Source: Blastocatellia bacterium (lineage in GTDB: Bacteria > Acidobacteriota > Blastocatellia > UBA7656). Taken from it: a DNA stretch of 36,468 bases. Below the pieces are notes generated by a model. The model saw only the letters and a program-made list of their open reading frames with translations. It searched no databases and had not been told where the DNA came from. Position numbers and translations under genes: made by a program. Positions 36,060 through 36,468 of this stretch are shown in pieces (within the stretch, counting starts at the first letter, position 1; each line of letters opens with the position of its first letter). The stretch lies in assembly GCA_022615215.1 (NCBI GenBank), contig JAKEHD010000476.1:1-36468 (forward strand), given 5' to 3'.

Positions 36060-36468
36060 ATCACACATGATCGCGCCGCCCGCCGGTTGCACGGCCGCGC
36101 TCTTCTTTCTCGACGGCCAGTATGTTTTCTCTCATGACGGCGACGGGGCTATCACCTCGAAATTCGTGAGCACGGCTGCTGTGCGCCAGGCTTTCGCGGG
36201 CGAGTCTATCGATAGTGGCTGGCTGCCCGAAGGCGTCATCCGTTGGGGCGCAGGCTCGCGCGGAACCTGGATGGTGCGCTGGCATGAGCCGGGACTGTAC
36301 AAGGTGATTATCGAAGGCGAGCGCCCGTTCAGGGTGGCCCTGCCCTCGCTCCTGTGGTTCGGGCAGAAGACGCACTATTATATTTTTGCGGCGAGGGCTA
36401 AAACCTTCAGCCCGAAAGCGGAGCTTTTTCGCGCCCCGCTCCCAAATGTGAACTCAAGTGGCCTGATC
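36052..36468 (+). CDS. PRTRC protein B-like (E2-like), partial at right edge
   Basis: 139 residues up to the window end, frame still open. The pattern SGWLPEGVIRWGAGSRGTWM, then RPFRVALPSLLWFGQKTHYY-IFAARAKTF and LFRAPLPNVNSSGLI, matches PRTRC protein B, which ends with a conserved hAPLPNV-x-x-G-x-ICWG block. PRTRC-B is considered E2/UBC-like in ubiquitin-type cassettes with ThiF and JAB. The expected Cys-containing ICWG segment would lie just past the edge. The catalytic state therefore cannot be judged here. Confidence 0.75.
   Translation, partial: MAKSHMIAPPAGCTAALFFLDGQYVFSHDGDGAITSKFVSTAAVRQAFAGESIDSGWLPEGVIRWGAGSRGTWMVRWHEPGLYKVIIEGERPFRVALPSLLWFGQKTHYYIFAARAKTFSPKAELFRAPLPNVNSSGLI

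Noticed and set aside
1..36468. CRISPR array
   Set aside because: No set of regularly spaced identical repeats was seen. The 42-bp periodicity at 8120-9547 is in-frame coding sequence with diverged units and no spacers.

Overview
The window looks like a segment of a tailed bacteriophage or prophage with a siphovirus-type tail, about 55-58% GC by eye. Genes are packed with ATGA or TAATG overlaps and clear AGGAGG-type ribosome sites. A tape-measure protein, tail-tip proteins, fibre-like proteins, membrane/holin-like proteins and an M15 endolysin follow each other in order. There is no rRNA, tRNA, integrase or terminase in view, so host and lifestyle cannot be fixed. The host is bacterial, because promoters are sigma70-like and Shine-Dalgarno sites are strong.

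Layout. (1) 1-10930, plus strand: tail module, with the C-terminal part of a tape-measure protein, a minor tail protein, a 1484-residue tail-tip protein, a secreted protein, a fibre protein built from 34 exact 14-residue repeats, and smaller virion-like proteins. (2) 11048-15526, plus strand: lysis and membrane module (small membrane proteins, holin candidates, M15 endolysin) that also carries a monooxygenase-fold protein. (3) 15651-21231, minus strand: a regulated cluster of small early or accessory genes (XRE regulator, HNH nuclease, ribbon-helix-helix protein, SWIM-type zinc protein, many unknowns). It is interrupted by a plus-strand class 3 lipase with a bidirectional terminator. Minus-strand promoters share a palindromic operator. 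A divergent promoter pair at 21265-21409 separates this cluster from the next. (4) 21416-23713: an excisionase-like gene, then an IscB element (structured omega-RNA region, IscB nuclease, structured right end) and broken genes. (5) 23788-27986, plus strand: small early proteins, an AP2/HNH homing endonuclease, and a single-strand-annealing-type protein preceded by about 600 bases of strongly structured noncoding DNA. (6) 27987-30061: a second structured noncoding stretch, then an AT-rich island with a T5orf172/GIY-YIG-like protein and a ParB-like protein, with two copies of a 29-base palindrome. (7) 30048-36468: replication and accessory genes (DUF6475-type protein, HNH, DUF3102/zinc protein with a histone H1-like tail, PD-(D/E)XK nuclease) and genes resembling PRTRC protein C (ubiquitin-like) and PRTRC protein B (E2-like), the latter cut by the window end.

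The most interesting possibilities are: a phage-borne PRTRC / ubiquitin-like cassette next to a ParB-like gene; two large unassigned structured RNAs, one directly upstream of a GIY-YIG-like gene in the same arrangement as omega-RNA and IscB; the perfectly periodic 14-residue repeat fibre; and a small regulon with shared operators and leaderless mRNAs.
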